From the NCBI GenBank assembly GCA_965212205.1, contig CBDBUX010000001.1, forward strand, positions 62,001 to 126,000: 64,000 bases of DNA, in the 5' to 3' direction. The notes beneath the pieces were generated by a model, which did no database searches, was not told the DNA's origin, and worked only from the letters and a program-made list of their open reading frames with translations. This DNA comes from JAHEJJ01 sp965212205. Lineage in GTDB: Bacteria; Bacteroidota; Bacteroidia; Flavobacteriales; Flavobacteriaceae. Within the stretch, counting starts at the first letter, position 1. Each line of letters starts with the position of its first letter. Positions 1-9,184 of this stretch are shown in pieces. The position numbers and the translations under genes were made by a program.

Positions 1-138
1 GTGAGCCACCAGATTGATGTTATCGGATTCGCCTTGAGAGACGTCCTCGATCAGGTCAACCTGTTCCTCAGTACCGATTATTGCTGCTGCCATAACCGCC
101 AGAACAAACAGTGCGAAAAATAATACGCATCTTTTCAC
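1..138 (-). CDS. Partial exported protein of unknown function (N-terminus only)
   Basis: The minus strand is open from a GTG at 136-138 to the left edge, giving 46 codons without a stop. The product starts Val(Met)-Lys-Arg-Cys, then has about 18 hydrophobic residues (LFFALFVLAVMAAAIIG), like a signal peptide or membrane anchor, followed by an acidic stretch rich in Glu, Asp and Ser. No ATG is available: the nearest upstream ATG runs straight into TAA. I do not recognise a family from so short a piece. The amino-terminal pattern supports a real exported protein, but the start codon and function are uncertain. Confidence 0.5.
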   Translation of the reverse strand, partial: MKRCVLFFALFVLAVMAAAIIGTEEQVDLIEDVSQGESDNINLVAH

Positions 139-451
139 GACTTACATTTTTAGTTCTTAAAAAATCAGATCATGGTTCCCGGGGGAAATCAACAGGACCA
201 AAATAAGCGCTACTTCCTTAGTCACCTCTTCGATTTGTATGGATGACATCAAATCGTGTATAAATGGCAAAAAGTAAATCAACACCACCAAACTCCGTGT
301 TACTCATTGATTTTGAAACCATTATAAAAATGCCGATAATTCCACACAATTTGAAAAAATGACTATGATCGACCAAAAAACCACTATGAAATGTCATTAA
401 CAAGTGATTTAGAACAACTTATACGCATATCTTGCCTAATCATACATATTT
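139..451. other. Intergenic stretch without a supportable gene
   Basis: This is AT-rich DNA between the partial minus-strand gene and the promoter of the LytTR regulator gene. A 61-codon open frame on the minus strand (218-403) shows no family resemblance, signal peptide or upstream neighbour logic and is taken as chance. I see no convincing hairpin terminator here. Confidence 0.5.
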
Positions 452-484
452 TTTGAATCACCACCGATTATCCTGCTAATTTTG
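452..484 (+). promoter_or_regulatory. Bacteroidota-type promoter of the LytTR/kinase pair
   Basis: TTTG at 452-455 and TAATTTTG at 477-484 match the -33 TTTG and -7 TAnnTTTG elements of the Bacteroidota primary sigma factor. They are 21 nt apart. Transcription would start near 490, leaving a leader of about 25 nt before the ATG at 515. Confidence 0.5.
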
Positions 485-514
485 ATTAACTTTCACTTAA
501 CTATTGGTTGATTT

Positions 515-1258
515 ATGCAAACGAAGTTAGAAGCGGTACTGGTAGATGATGAAGATAAGGCGCTCCAGAGTTTATCCTGGGAATTAACCAACTTCAGTGA
601 TGAGATCGATGTGGTAGCCTCTTTCACCGATCCATTTAAAGCCCTCGGGTACCTGGAATATCACTCTCCGGACTGTCTTTTTCTCGATATTGAAATGCCG
701 ACAATGGACGGCTTCCAATTCATTCAAAAACTCAAGAACAAAGACTTCCCAGTCGTTATCACCACAGCTTACAATCAATACGCTATAAAAGCACTAAAAA
801 ATGAAGCGATCGATTATCTATTAAAACCGATCGATTCCGATGATCTGAAAGACACGATTATCAAGATCAGAAAATTCAATTCTAAGGTATACACAGCCGA
901 AAAACTGGAAAAACTCCTTCTGAATTTCAATTCCAATTCCATCAATAAAAAGGTCACTTTCAGCACAGATGGTAAGCTCTTGTTTCTGGAAAGCGAGGAC
1001 ATCCTCTATGCCGAGTCGGACGGCAATTATAGCACTATTTACCTGTCGGATGGTCAAAAAATAGTCCTGACCAAGAAACTGAAAGAAGTAAATGAACTTC
1101 TCCCCAGCGATACGTTTTTCAGGATTCATAACTCCTATATTATCAACCTCTCAAAAATCAAGGAATTCCTTAAGACCGATGGTTACGTAATACTAAAATC
1201 TAACCATAAAATTCCGGTTTCCCGTCAGAAGAAATCGGACTTCCTGGACCTTATTTAA
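515..1258 (+). CDS. LytTR-family response regulator
   Basis: This is a 247-residue cytoplasmic two-component regulator. The receiver domain spans about 5-120, with acidic residues Asp11-Asp12, phospho-acceptor Asp58 (in CLFLDIEMP) and the conserved Lys104 (LLKP). A LytTR DNA-binding domain follows at about 140-245, with the typical 'ILYAESDGNYSTIYL' and 'RIHNSYIINL' segments. The family binds direct-repeat promoter sites after phosphorylation by a LytS-type kinase. Such a kinase is the next gene, 9 nt downstream, so the two form an operon. The ATG at 515 is preceded by a good promoter. Target genes cannot be told from the sequence. Confidence 0.93.
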   Translation: MQTKLEAVLVDDEDKALQSLSWELTNFSDEIDVVASFTDPFKALGYLEYHSPDCLFLDIEMPTMDGFQFIQKLKNKDFPVVITTAYNQYAIKALKNEAIDYLLKPIDSDDLKDTIIKIRKFNSKVYTAEKLEKLLLNFNSNSINKKVTFSTDGKLLFLESEDILYAESDGNYSTIYLSDGQKIVLTKKLKEVNELLPSDTFFRIHNSYIINLSKIKEFLKTDGYVILKSNHKIPVSRQKKSDFLDLI

Positions 1259-1267
1259 GCCTGACCT

Positions 1268-3202
1268 ATGGTATTGACCAAGGTAAAATTCCCTCTCCTA
1301 TTAATCGTTCTTTTCGTTTTTCAGACCATGGTCGGTCAGGTCGATGAGGCCAGATTTCAAGCCGGAGTTGATGCACTGATACGCAACGCATCTCCGTCGT
1401 TCAATGAGATCGACAACACTATGCAGGAATATACCTCCGATACCTTGCGGTTGAATTATTTTCTGGATCAATCCACAAAAGCCAACTACTGGGACGGCGC
1501 TTCCTATGCCTATAACCAAATAGGAGTCTATTATAGAAATATTTCGGACTTCTCCAGAGCAGTGGTACTTCATGAAGCTGCGTTGGATGCCTCGGATCGG
1601 GCCAATAATATCGAATTCAGGATCATGAGCCTCAATATGCTCGGAGCTGTTTATCGCAGGAACGATGGGATTAAAGCTGCATTGGATTATTACCAGGAGG
1701 CCTTAAAACTGGCTGAATCTATCCAGGAGCCAAATATATACATCAAAAGCAGTATAAATAATGCGATCAATGGGATTGGCAATATTTATAAATCACTTGA
1801 ACAATACGATCTGGCGATCAATTATTTTAGAAATTCTTTGGAATATGAAGAAAAATTGAGGAATTCCAGAGGGTTGGCGATCAATTATCAAAACATTGCG
1901 GAATGCCTGGAGGCCCAGGGGAATTTAAAGGCATCGCTGGAAAACTATGAAACATCGCTGAATCATAATAAAAATGTTGGGTCTGAACGTATAGAAGTAG
2001 TCAATAATTACGGTATTGCCCATGTTTATGTACACCTCGACATGGTCGATGAAGCACTGATGAGGCTCGAATCCATATTACCGGCCGCAGAACGACTTGG
2101 CGATCCTGAAATTTTATCCTCGGTATATATTCACCTTGGATGGACCCTCACCCGTCTGGGCCAGTTTGAAAATGCAAAAGGGTATTTAAATAAGGGCTTA
2201 GAAATTTCCGAACGATATCAATTGCTGGCCAACCAATCGCAGGCGAATACTTTTCTCCACGACCTTTGGCGGGAACAGGGAGATTACAAAAAAGCTTTAG
2301 ACTACTACAAAGAAGCACAGTCGGCCAAAAGAGAAATCTCCAACGACCGTAACCGGCGTTATGTCTTTGACGTAATCTCGCGCTCGGAGGTTGAAAAACG
2401 AAGCAACCAAATCGAAATGCTGGCGAAAGAGAATGAAATAGTAAAACTCCGTCTTCGCCGGAACAAAAACACCTTATTGGTGAGCGCGCTCTTGCTCGCA
2501 CTCTTTACAATCATTCTCTATATTCTCTATCGGCAATACCAGCTTAAAAGCGATAAAAAATTACTTACGCTCGAACAAAGTATGTTACGAAGCCAGATGA
2601 ATCCCCATTTTTTGTTCAATTCACTGAACTCAATCAAACTTTATATCATCAACAACGAAACTAAAAATGCGGTTCATTACCTTAATAAATTCTCAAAATT
2701 GATCCGCAAGATCCTGGAAGCTTCCTCTTTAAAAGAAATTCCGCTTGCCGAAGAGCTCGAGACCGTGGAGCTCTATATGAATATCGAGAATATTCGGTTC
2801 TCTAACGAGATCAATTTTGAAATTAAAGTCGATGAAGGGATCGATACACATGTTGTTAAAATTCCTTCCCTTATCCTCCAGCCATTTTTGGAAAACGCAT
2901 TATGGCATGGCTTGTCTTCCAAAGAAGGTGAAAAATCTGTGAATATACATGTCAAAAAAGGAGAGAAAGGTTTTATACAGATCGCGATTACTGATAATGG
3001 AGTGGGAAGGAAAAAAGCAGAAGAACTAAAGGAAAGCAAAGTACTAAAACGTAAGTCGGTGGGTATCGATATTACCAAAGAAAGACTCGATAATTTTTCC
3101 AAAGACTACCAGAATTCTTTCAATGTGGAGATCGTTGACCTATTTGACGATCAGGGTCGGGCGGCAGGAACAAGTGTCGTCTTACATATTCCTACGATCT
3201 GA
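1268..3202 (+). CDS. TPR-sensor histidine kinase of the LytS/His_kinase family
   Basis: The protein has 644 residues: a signal peptide (1-23), an exported region of TPR repeats (about 70-370), a short coiled linker, one membrane segment (about 402-421) and a cytoplasmic His_kinase domain. The phospho-acceptor is probably His447 in SQMNPHFLFNSLNSIK. The ATP-binding lid follows, with the N-box LENALWHG near 541-548 and DNGVGRKKA near 576. The kinase should phosphorylate the LytTR regulator encoded 9 nt upstream. Periplasmic TPRs suggest that the input is a protein or peptide in the envelope. The last 21 nt overlap the 3' end of the convergent DUF3109 gene. Confidence 0.92.
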   Translation: MVLTKVKFPLLLIVLFVFQTMVGQVDEARFQAGVDALIRNASPSFNEIDNTMQEYTSDTLRLNYFLDQSTKANYWDGASYAYNQIGVYYRNISDFSRAVVLHEAALDASDRANNIEFRIMSLNMLGAVYRRNDGIKAALDYYQEALKLAESIQEPNIYIKSSINNAINGIGNIYKSLEQYDLAINYFRNSLEYEEKLRNSRGLAINYQNIAECLEAQGNLKASLENYETSLNHNKNVGSERIEVVNNYGIAHVYVHLDMVDEALMRLESILPAAERLGDPEILSSVYIHLGWTLTRLGQFENAKGYLNKGLEISERYQLLANQSQANTFLHDLWREQGDYKKALDYYKEAQSAKREISNDRNRRYVFDVISRSEVEKRSNQIEMLAKENEIVKLRLRRNKNTLLVSALLLALFTIILYILYRQYQLKSDKKLLTLEQSMLRSQMNPHFLFNSLNSIKLYIINNETKNAVHYLNKFSKLIRKILEASSLKEIPLAEELETVELYMNIENIRFSNEINFEIKVDEGIDTHVVKIPSLILQPFLENALWHGLSSKEGEKSVNIHVKKGEKGFIQIAITDNGVGRKKAEELKESKVLKRKSVGIDITKERLDNFSKDYQNSFNVEIVDLFDDQGRAAGTSVVLHIPTI

Positions 3203-3763
3203 AAGGGACTTCGCCACAGCTTCTAATTCGAGATACCAATCTTCACCAAACTTTCTTATCAATGCGTCTTTTACGAATCTGTACACGGGCATTTCCAATT
3301 GTGCCCCGAGGGAACATGCCGGATCACATATCTGCCATCGATGATAATTGACGGCCGTTAGTTTGGTATATTCCCTGATGCGAACCGGGTAAAGATGACA
3401 AGAAATAGGTTTTTGCCATGAGATTGCATTGTCCTTGTAAGCCTTTTCTATTCCGCATTCTGCTGTCCCACTCTTGCTAAATACTACATACGCGCATTCC
3501 TGATTATCGACCAGTGGAGTTTCCCAATCGCCATCCGTACCTTTTACGAAGTTTCCCTGGGCCCGGATGGCCTCCAGCCCTTCTTCCCGCAGATAGGGTT
3601 TAATATCATCGATGATCGTATTGAGGATCTGGGTTTCTTTTTCTTCTAAAGGCGCCCCGGCTGAACCATCTACACAACAGGCTCCCTTACAGGCATTAAG
3701 ATCGCACACAAAGTGGTGATCAAGAATCTCTTCTGAGACCACCGTTTTTCCCAATTCGAACAT
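3182..3763 (-). CDS. DUF3109 family cysteine-rich protein
   Basis: This is a 193-residue soluble protein of the DUF3109 family, which resembles the YkgJ-type Fe-S or zinc cysteine-cluster proteins. Cysteines 20, 25, 29 and 30 lie in CDLNACKGACC, and more occur at 'AECGIEKAY', 'ISCHLYPVRI' and 'ICDPACSLG'. The frame stays open upstream to a TTG at 3823. I chose the ATG at 3763 because family members begin at MF-x-(I/L)-G-(K/N)-T-(I/V)-VS. A biochemical role is not established. The 3' end overlaps the kinase gene tail to tail. Confidence 0.85.
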   Translation of the reverse strand: MFELGKTVVSEEILDHHFVCDLNACKGACCVDGSAGAPLEEKETQILNTIIDDIKPYLREEGLEAIRAQGNFVKGTDGDWETPLVDNQECAYVVFSKSGTAECGIEKAYKDNAISWQKPISCHLYPVRIREYTKLTAVNYHRWQICDPACSLGAQLEMPVYRFVKDALIRKFGEDWYLELEAVAKSLSDRRNM

Positions 3764-3853
3764 ACCGAAGGTTAATTGATCTGTAAATATAATCGTATTC
3801 GTGAAGACCTGATTTATTTTCAATTTTCATTCGGCCGGGATGGACATAAAATG

Positions 3854-3861
3854 TACTTTTG
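3854..3861 (+). promoter_or_regulatory. -7 element upstream of marC-like gene
   Basis: TACTTTTG matches TAnnTTTG and lies 22 nt before the ATG at 3884. No clear -33 TTTG is seen at the usual distance, so this is a moderate call. Confidence 0.35.
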
Positions 3862-3883
3862 CCGCCAATTTAAATAAAGGGTA

Positions 3884-4459
3884 ATGAATTTCAGTATAAA
3901 AGAGATCGCCACAGCGACTATGGTTCTGTTTGCCGTAATAGATATTGTAGGTAATGTACCAATCATCATCAGTCTGCGAAAAAAAGTAGGTCATATACAA
4001 TCGGGTAAAGCCTCTTTTGTGGCAGCCGTGATTATGATCGCATTTCTTTTTGTCGGTGACAAGATTCTGACCCTTATCGGGATCGATGTAAATTCCTTTG
4101 CGGTAGCAGGGTCTTTTGTTCTGTTCTTCCTCGCGATCGAAATGATTCTGGGCATCGCTATTTACAAAGATGAAGAACCAGAGAGCGCCTCAATCGTGCC
4201 TATAGCTTTTCCGCTGATCGCAGGTGCCGGTACCATGACCTCTATCCTCGCGCTCCGCGCCGAATTTTACGTGGAAAACATTATCATGGCCATCATCATC
4301 AATATTATTTTTGTGTATCTTGTCTTGAAGTCGTCCGCGAGGATCGAGCGGTTTCTGGGAAGAAGCGGTTTGAGTATTATCAGGAAAGTCTTTGGAGTGA
4401 TTCTTCTCGCCATTGCCGTAAAACTATTCGCGTCGAATATTCATCAACTCTTTCAATAA
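3884..4459 (+). CDS. MarC family (UPF0056) integral membrane protein
   Basis: The product has 191 residues and about six hydrophobic segments that cover nearly the whole chain. It is typical of the MarC/UPF0056 family in length and in its opening, where the 'FAVIDIVGNVPIII' segment corresponds to the family's 'DPIGNIP' motif. A second family motif is recognisable in 'IVPIAFPLIAGAGTMTSI'. MarC proteins are inner-membrane proteins of unknown transport function; the old link to multiple antibiotic resistance was not upheld for E. coli MarC. A small membrane-protein gene follows 29 nt downstream and may be co-transcribed. Confidence 0.85.
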   Translation: MNFSIKEIATATMVLFAVIDIVGNVPIIISLRKKVGHIQSGKASFVAAVIMIAFLFVGDKILTLIGIDVNSFAVAGSFVLFFLAIEMILGIAIYKDEEPESASIVPIAFPLIAGAGTMTSILALRAEFYVENIIMAIIINIIFVYLVLKSSARIERFLGRSGLSIIRKVFGVILLAIAVKLFASNIHQLFQ

Positions 4460-4488
4460 TTAAATCGAACTAACACTCATAAAAGATC

Positions 4489-4692
4489 ATGAACAAATCG
4501 ATTATTATTGTCCTGATTATACTTGCCATACTGCTTATCGCCTATAACGCTACCCTACTCGATTTTGATAACCTTTTCAGCGGCGACAGCACAATTGCCC
4601 TGATCGGTATAGTGGCGGCGCTTTGTGCCATCGTTTTGTTGCTCATCTTTATCACATCCAAAAAAATAGAAAAGAAGGTAGGTAAAAAATAA
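4489..4692 (+). CDS. Small two-helix membrane protein
   Basis: This 67-residue protein has two hydrophobic segments (about 4-20 and 37-56), separated by a short polar loop with 'DFDNLFSGDS', and a Lys-rich tail. The ATG at 4489 follows the marC-like gene by 29 nt on the same strand. I do not recognise a named family. The clear two-helix pattern, the basic C-terminus and the operon-like position argue for a real gene. Confidence 0.65.
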   Translation: MNKSIIIVLIILAILLIAYNATLLDFDNLFSGDSTIALIGIVAALCAIVLLLIFITSKKIEKKVGKK

Positions 4693-4749
4693 CTGAATTT
4701 TAAGACCTTCGGCCGCTGCTTAATTTCTCATTTTGAGTAAATTAATCTG

Positions 4750-6132
4750 ATGAAATTTTACCTGGGGCTTGCTTTATCTTTTTTCCTTGTACCGTTCTCT
4801 CATCTGGCACAGGGTTTTGAGAAAGGAATTCTTAATGACACGGTCGTTCTCCGAAATGTGGTGCAGGAGAGCTTTGCGCTATATCTGCCGCAATCTTTTG
4901 AACAGGAATCACCCAGCGGTGTAATTTTTATATTCGATCCGGTAGCCAGGGGAAAGGTGGGTATTGAACCCTTTATCGAAGCTGCAGAAATATACAATCT
5001 CATACTAGTCTGTTCTAATAATAGTAGAAATGCGGCATATGAAAGGAATTTTGAAATTGCGCAACATTGGTTCGATGATATTTTAGCAAGATTTCACATA
5101 GATCCTAATCGTATATATGCCGCCGGCTTTTCAGGTGGTTCCCGACTGGCGTCGGCCATTGGTGTACTCTCCGGAGCTTTTAAAGGTGTTATCGGATGTG
5201 GTGCTTCATTTTCGGGAAATCCCGGACAGGTACCCTATTCCAATGATCATTTTTACTATTACGGTCTGGTGGGCAATTTAGATATGAACTATCAGGAAAT
5301 GCTTAAGGCGCGACAGTGGTTAGACAGGATCAATTTACCAAATCATATAAAGACGTTTGAAGGAGAGCATCGCTGGCCCGACCATAAAGACATTACTTCG
5401 GCCTTCCATTGGTTCAGACTACAAGACATCAATAAAAAACTGCATCCAAAAGAGGAGAAATTTTTAGAGTCTTACCTAAGCTCGCAACTGGCACTTGCCT
5501 ATGAGGCGATGAAAAATTACAAATTGATAGAGGCTACAGATAAATACGAATACATCCTGAATAATTTTCAGCAGCATTTTGAGCTCGATAGTATTTCGAC
5601 CAAGATCAGGCAGCTAAAAAAAACAAAGGAATATAAAAAGGCTCTCAAAGAGAAGCTTCGAATTACGACCCTGGAAAATGAGTGGACAGAAAAACTAACC
5701 GGAAGAGTCCGCCTTGAGTTAGAACGGGAAACACTTCCAGACCACTTCAAATGGTGGCAAAAAGAACTGGCTAGCCTTCATGAAGACTATATCAATGCCG
5801 ATGATCCCCTGCTAAAGGAAATGGGTATTCGTCTTCGGAGTATGATCGCGGCGGTTGCCATTGAAAACCTGGAGCTGGCAGTTTTGCAAGGCAATCAAAA
5901 AGAAATCAATTACTATGCCCTGCTGATGGACGCCAATTGGCCCGATACCGCATATATGCAGTTCAGGATAGCCAAAGCCAACGCAGCCATAGGGAAAAAC
6001 GATAAGGCGTTACTACACCTGAATCGGGCCGTATCAAACGGATGGAAAAACAAAACCTGGATAAAAAGAGACAAGGCCTTCGAATCGCTTTCCCATATGC
6101 AGGAGTTTCAGTTGATCCTGGAAAAAATGTGA
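4750..6132 (+). CDS. Secreted alpha/beta-hydrolase with C-terminal helical repeats
   Basis: The 460-residue product starts with a signal peptide (1-21). An alpha/beta-hydrolase domain similar to PHB depolymerases or dienelactone hydrolases follows (about 35-225). The nucleophile elbow is GFSGGS with Ser128, and a likely catalytic His is His207 in EGEHRWP. From about residue 230 the chain is helical with TPR-like character ('FRIAKANAAIGKNDKALLHL'). This suggests an envelope esterase or peptidase with a protein-binding tail. The substrate cannot be predicted. It ends 13 nt before the convergent S41 protease gene. Confidence 0.75.
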   Translation: MKFYLGLALSFFLVPFSHLAQGFEKGILNDTVVLRNVVQESFALYLPQSFEQESPSGVIFIFDPVARGKVGIEPFIEAAEIYNLILVCSNNSRNAAYERNFEIAQHWFDDILARFHIDPNRIYAAGFSGGSRLASAIGVLSGAFKGVIGCGASFSGNPGQVPYSNDHFYYYGLVGNLDMNYQEMLKARQWLDRINLPNHIKTFEGEHRWPDHKDITSAFHWFRLQDINKKLHPKEEKFLESYLSSQLALAYEAMKNYKLIEATDKYEYILNNFQQHFELDSISTKIRQLKKTKEYKKALKEKLRITTLENEWTEKLTGRVRLELERETLPDHFKWWQKELASLHEDYINADDPLLKEMGIRLRSMIAAVAIENLELAVLQGNQKEINYYALLMDANWPDTAYMQFRIAKANAAIGKNDKALLHLNRAVSNGWKNKTWIKRDKAFESLSHMQEFQLILEKM

Positions 6133-6145
6133 AGTATATTAAAGT

Positions 6146-7768
6146 CTAGTTCTCGGACTGGTTTTGCGACGCCCCATCGGGGGTAATGGTTGGCGTGTCC
6201 AGTTCCAGTACTTTTTGCAACATAGGGTCGGAATAGCCCTTGATCTTCGCATGCAGGTTAGGTGAATAGAGTTGGCCTGCCAGGGAAGCTTTTAAATATC
6301 GTTTTATATCTTCTTCATAGTCATAAAAACTGAGTTTTATGGTACTGGCAAGGCAGTAATCAACAAATCTTTCAAACAGAATATCATCTACCCTGAAATC
6401 TCTCAGGAATTCATCACGACTGATCCCCTGGTAACGGGTTCGGTCTTCTTCAAGGTGTTGGAATATAAAACGCGATATAAATCCAAGACTATCCATGCTT
6501 TCAATAGCCTCAGATTCATTGCTTCCAATGGGGACAAAAATATCGGGGATTATACCACCTCCTCCGTAGACGACCTTGCCCTTTGGCGTGGTAAATTTTA
6601 ACGAATCGGTTACCTTAATACTATCTACCATTACGAGCTCACCATTGTGATATCGATCTGTGAATTCCTGGTAGTAGTCGCTGCTTCCATTCTGATAATC
6701 CCTCTGAATTGATCTTCCTGTAGGCGTGTAATATCTGGAAACGGTTAATCTAACTGCCGAACCATCGCCGAGTTCCATTTCGCGCTGCACCAATCCTTTT
6801 CCAAAGGATCTTCTGCCCACAATTGTCCCTATATCGTTGTCCTGTAGTGCACCGGCTATTATTTCACTTGCCGAGGCCGAGCGTTCATTGATCAAAACAT
6901 AAACAGGCTTGTCTTCAAAAGCCCCTTTCTCAGTGGCATAGGTTTTATCTACTCTCCCTTTTTTATTTTGAGTGAACAGAATAAGTTTTCCGTCGGTGAG
7001 AAATTCGTCAGCAAGTTGTTCTGCAATGTTCAGATAACCCCCTGGGTTGTCCCTTAGATCCAGGGTTAGTTTTTTTGCCCCTCTCCGCTGCAGCATGGTG
7101 AGCGCACTTCTAAATTCCTGAAAAGTGGTTTCTGCAAAGCGGTTGATTTTGACATAACCCATATCGGGTGTTAGCATATAGTACGCTTCTACACTTCTGA
7201 TAGGAATGCGATCCCTTTTAATAGTGACATCGAATACGCTGTCCACAGATTTTCGGTAGACATTCAATACTACAGAAGATCCGCTAAATCCCTTGAGCTT
7301 ACTAACGATTAAATCACTGGGCATATTCTTACCGTGCAGGGTATCGGAGTTTGCCTTTAGGATCCTATCGCCCGGCATGATCCCTTTGGCATAGCTAGGT
7401 CCGTTCTCGACTGTTCTGATCACGGTGATCGTATCCCTGATCATATAGAAATTGACCCCAATTCCCACAAAATCACCCCTCATATTTTCGGATACCCGGT
7501 CCATTTCGCTTTTAGGTATATAGACCGAATGTGGATCCAGTTTTTCCAGGATATTATTCACTGTAACATCGACTATGCTATCGGTATTGATATCATCAAC
7601 GTATTCATAATCGATATAATCTATCAGTCGGTTTAGCTTGTCCTTCTTTGAATTGGTGGTGAAAAGTTTTTCCGGGGAATCGTTAAAATGAAGCTTCCCG
7701 CCCACAAATATGCCAAGGGCCAATGCTATGGCAATGATGGTGGGCAATATGTAAAAATATTTCTTCAT
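6146..7768 (-). CDS. S41 family C-terminal processing peptidase (CtpA/Prc type)
   Basis: This 540-residue serine protease has an N-terminal membrane anchor or signal (6-23), a PDZ domain at about 95-180 ('GIGVNF', 'IMPGDRILKAN') and an S41 catalytic domain at about 200-385. The catalytic dyad is most likely Ser299 (in NERSASASEI) and Lys324 (in RRSFGKG), matching the 25-residue Ser-Lys spacing of CtpA proteases. A C-terminal extension of about 150 residues follows. The family cleaves envelope proteins near their C-termini. The dCMP deaminase gene lies 13 nt upstream on the same strand, an arrangement I take as an operon. Confidence 0.93.
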   Translation of the reverse strand: MKKYFYILPTIIAIALALGIFVGGKLHFNDSPEKLFTTNSKKDKLNRLIDYIDYEYVDDINTDSIVDVTVNNILEKLDPHSVYIPKSEMDRVSENMRGDFVGIGVNFYMIRDTITVIRTVENGPSYAKGIMPGDRILKANSDTLHGKNMPSDLIVSKLKGFSGSSVVLNVYRKSVDSVFDVTIKRDRIPIRSVEAYYMLTPDMGYVKINRFAETTFQEFRSALTMLQRRGAKKLTLDLRDNPGGYLNIAEQLADEFLTDGKLILFTQNKKGRVDKTYATEKGAFEDKPVYVLINERSASASEIIAGALQDNDIGTIVGRRSFGKGLVQREMELGDGSAVRLTVSRYYTPTGRSIQRDYQNGSSDYYQEFTDRYHNGELVMVDSIKVTDSLKFTTPKGKVVYGGGGIIPDIFVPIGSNESEAIESMDSLGFISRFIFQHLEEDRTRYQGISRDEFLRDFRVDDILFERFVDYCLASTIKLSFYDYEEDIKRYLKASLAGQLYSPNLHAKIKGYSDPMLQKVLELDTPTITPDGASQNQSEN

Positions 7769-7781
7769 TTAGATTTGCCGT

Positions 7782-8219
7782 TCAGAGGACGTTTTCTGTT
7801 ACAGGAAGATGTTTCAATTCTACACCAGCTCTTTCCAGAAACCTCAGGCCGGAGTCGTCTTTATAAGCCGTTTGATATACCACCCTCCGGATGCCCGACT
7901 GATGGATAAGTTTACTGCATTCCCGGCAGGGCGAGAGTGTGATATAGAGCGTTGCTCCAATACTCGACTGGGTTGAAGAAGCGAGTTTGGAGAGCGCATT
8001 AGCCTCAGCGTGCAAGACATACCATTTCGTATACCCCTCGTCGTCCTCACAGATGTTTTCAAATCCGGTAGGTGTACCATTATAACCATCGGAAATGATC
8101 ATCCGATCCTTTACTACAATAGCCCCTACTTGTCGCCTTTTACAATAAGACAATTTTCCCCATTCATATGCCATCTTCAGATAAGCCTTATCGTATTTTT
8201 GTTGTTTATCCGGCGCCAT
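7782..8219 (-). CDS. dCMP deaminase (ComEB-like cytidine/deoxycytidylate deaminase)
   Basis: The protein has 145 residues. It belongs to the zinc-dependent deaminase fold: zinc and proton-transfer residues lie in LHAEANAL (His-Ala-Glu) and PCRECSKLI (two cysteines). The N-terminal 'KRRQVGAIVVKDRMIISDGYNG' region is typical of dCMP deaminases, which convert dCMP to dUMP for dTTP synthesis. Length and motif order fit the family. It is the first gene of a likely two-gene unit with the S41 peptidase. Confidence 0.9.
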   Translation of the reverse strand: MAPDKQQKYDKAYLKMAYEWGKLSYCKRRQVGAIVVKDRMIISDGYNGTPTGFENICEDDEGYTKWYVLHAEANALSKLASSTQSSIGATLYITLSPCRECSKLIHQSGIRRVVYQTAYKDDSGLRFLERAGVELKHLPVTENVL

Positions 8220-8359
8220 AGATAACTGCTGTGATTTTTACTTCAACTGATGTAAAGTGCTAAGATACCGGCTTTGTAAAAGCATTACAACCTTAATCGG
8301 TTAATTTTTATTTAAAATCGATCGATGGTAATATATGCTAGAATATGGGGCAGGAAACA

Positions 8360-9091
8360 TCAGAGGCCTCTTTCGTTCTGGATCTGTTCATAGGCTTTTT
8401 GTACCTGTTTGAACTTCTCCTCCGCACCTTTTTTAATGGCTTGATTTTCTGTGATCACCTTATCCGGATGGTATTTTTTTGCCATTTTACGATAAGCTTT
8501 TTTTACCTCATCATCCGAAGCCGATTTTTCGATTTCCAGTATCTTATAGGCGTTATCTGCCGATTTGATAAACATGGCTTTGATACTTTCGAAATCGTAG
8601 GCATTAATCCTGAAATAGCCGGCAATCTCATGAAGTTTGTTTATTTCAGCCTGACTTACGGCCCCATCGGCCTGGGCGATCCCAAAGAGGAAATGGACCA
8701 GTTGTAAGCGTAGCTCATAACGAGTGCGTTGATTGAGGAAAGTACATACGCGATACGCCGAGATCTCGCGTTTTTTGTTGACTTCGTTAAATGTTCTAAA
8801 AATGGCATTGGCCCGTTCCTTTCCATAGGTCTGGAGAAAATAACGCCTTACATAATCCAGTTCGCGCTGACTTATCTGCCCGTCTGCCTTTATAACAATT
8901 GAGCAAAGTGTGAGCAGATGAAGTTCAAAATCGGCCGGCGACACCCGTTGCCTGGTAAGATCTTCGAAAAGCGATCCGCCACCTCCCGGCTTCCCCATAT
9001 TATCCATCAAACTCCCTATAACAAATCCGAGAAGTGCCCCTGGGAGTCTGAAAATTAAAAATCCGACAATTGCCGCAAACCATTTAATCAT
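8360..9091 (-). CDS. TerB-like DnaJ domain protein (DjlA-like)
   Basis: The protein has 243 residues from the ATG at 9091. A GTG 18 codons further up is rejected because the hydrophobic N-terminal anchor (MIKWFAAIVGFLIF) begins at this ATG, as in DjlA. A Gly-rich linker follows, then a TerB-like helical domain (about 52-165) with acidic 'KADGQIS' and 'QADGAVS' turns. The C-terminal J domain (about 180-243) has the HPD motif at 208-210. It is probably a membrane-anchored co-chaperone that stimulates DnaK at the inner membrane face. It is divergent from the bacilliredoxin gene. Confidence 0.88.
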   Translation of the reverse strand: MIKWFAAIVGFLIFRLPGALLGFVIGSLMDNMGKPGGGGSLFEDLTRQRVSPADFELHLLTLCSIVIKADGQISQRELDYVRRYFLQTYGKERANAIFRTFNEVNKKREISAYRVCTFLNQRTRYELRLQLVHFLFGIAQADGAVSQAEINKLHEIAGYFRINAYDFESIKAMFIKSADNAYKILEIEKSASDDEVKKAYRKMAKKYHPDKVITENQAIKKGAEEKFKQVQKAYEQIQNERGL

Positions 9092-9184
9092 TCCTGCCTG
9101 AAAATTTCCGCAAATATAGCCTATCGGCCAGATATAATGCGTCACAGCCCGATAAGTTAAAGAATATTAGTCGTACAAATTGGT

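Noticed and set aside
218..403. 61-codon open frame on the minus strand in the first intergenic gap
   Set aside because: It has no signal peptide, no recognisable family and no operon partner, and its composition looks like translated spacer.
2148..2501. 117-codon open frame on the minus strand inside the histidine kinase gene
   Set aside because: It is a shadow of the kinase coding sequence, rich in Arg and Cys with no family resemblance.
3764..3823. Extended N-terminus of the DUF3109 protein starting at TTG
   Set aside because: Family members start at MF-x-(I/L)-G; the extra 20 residues are not typical and the ATG at 3763 is available.
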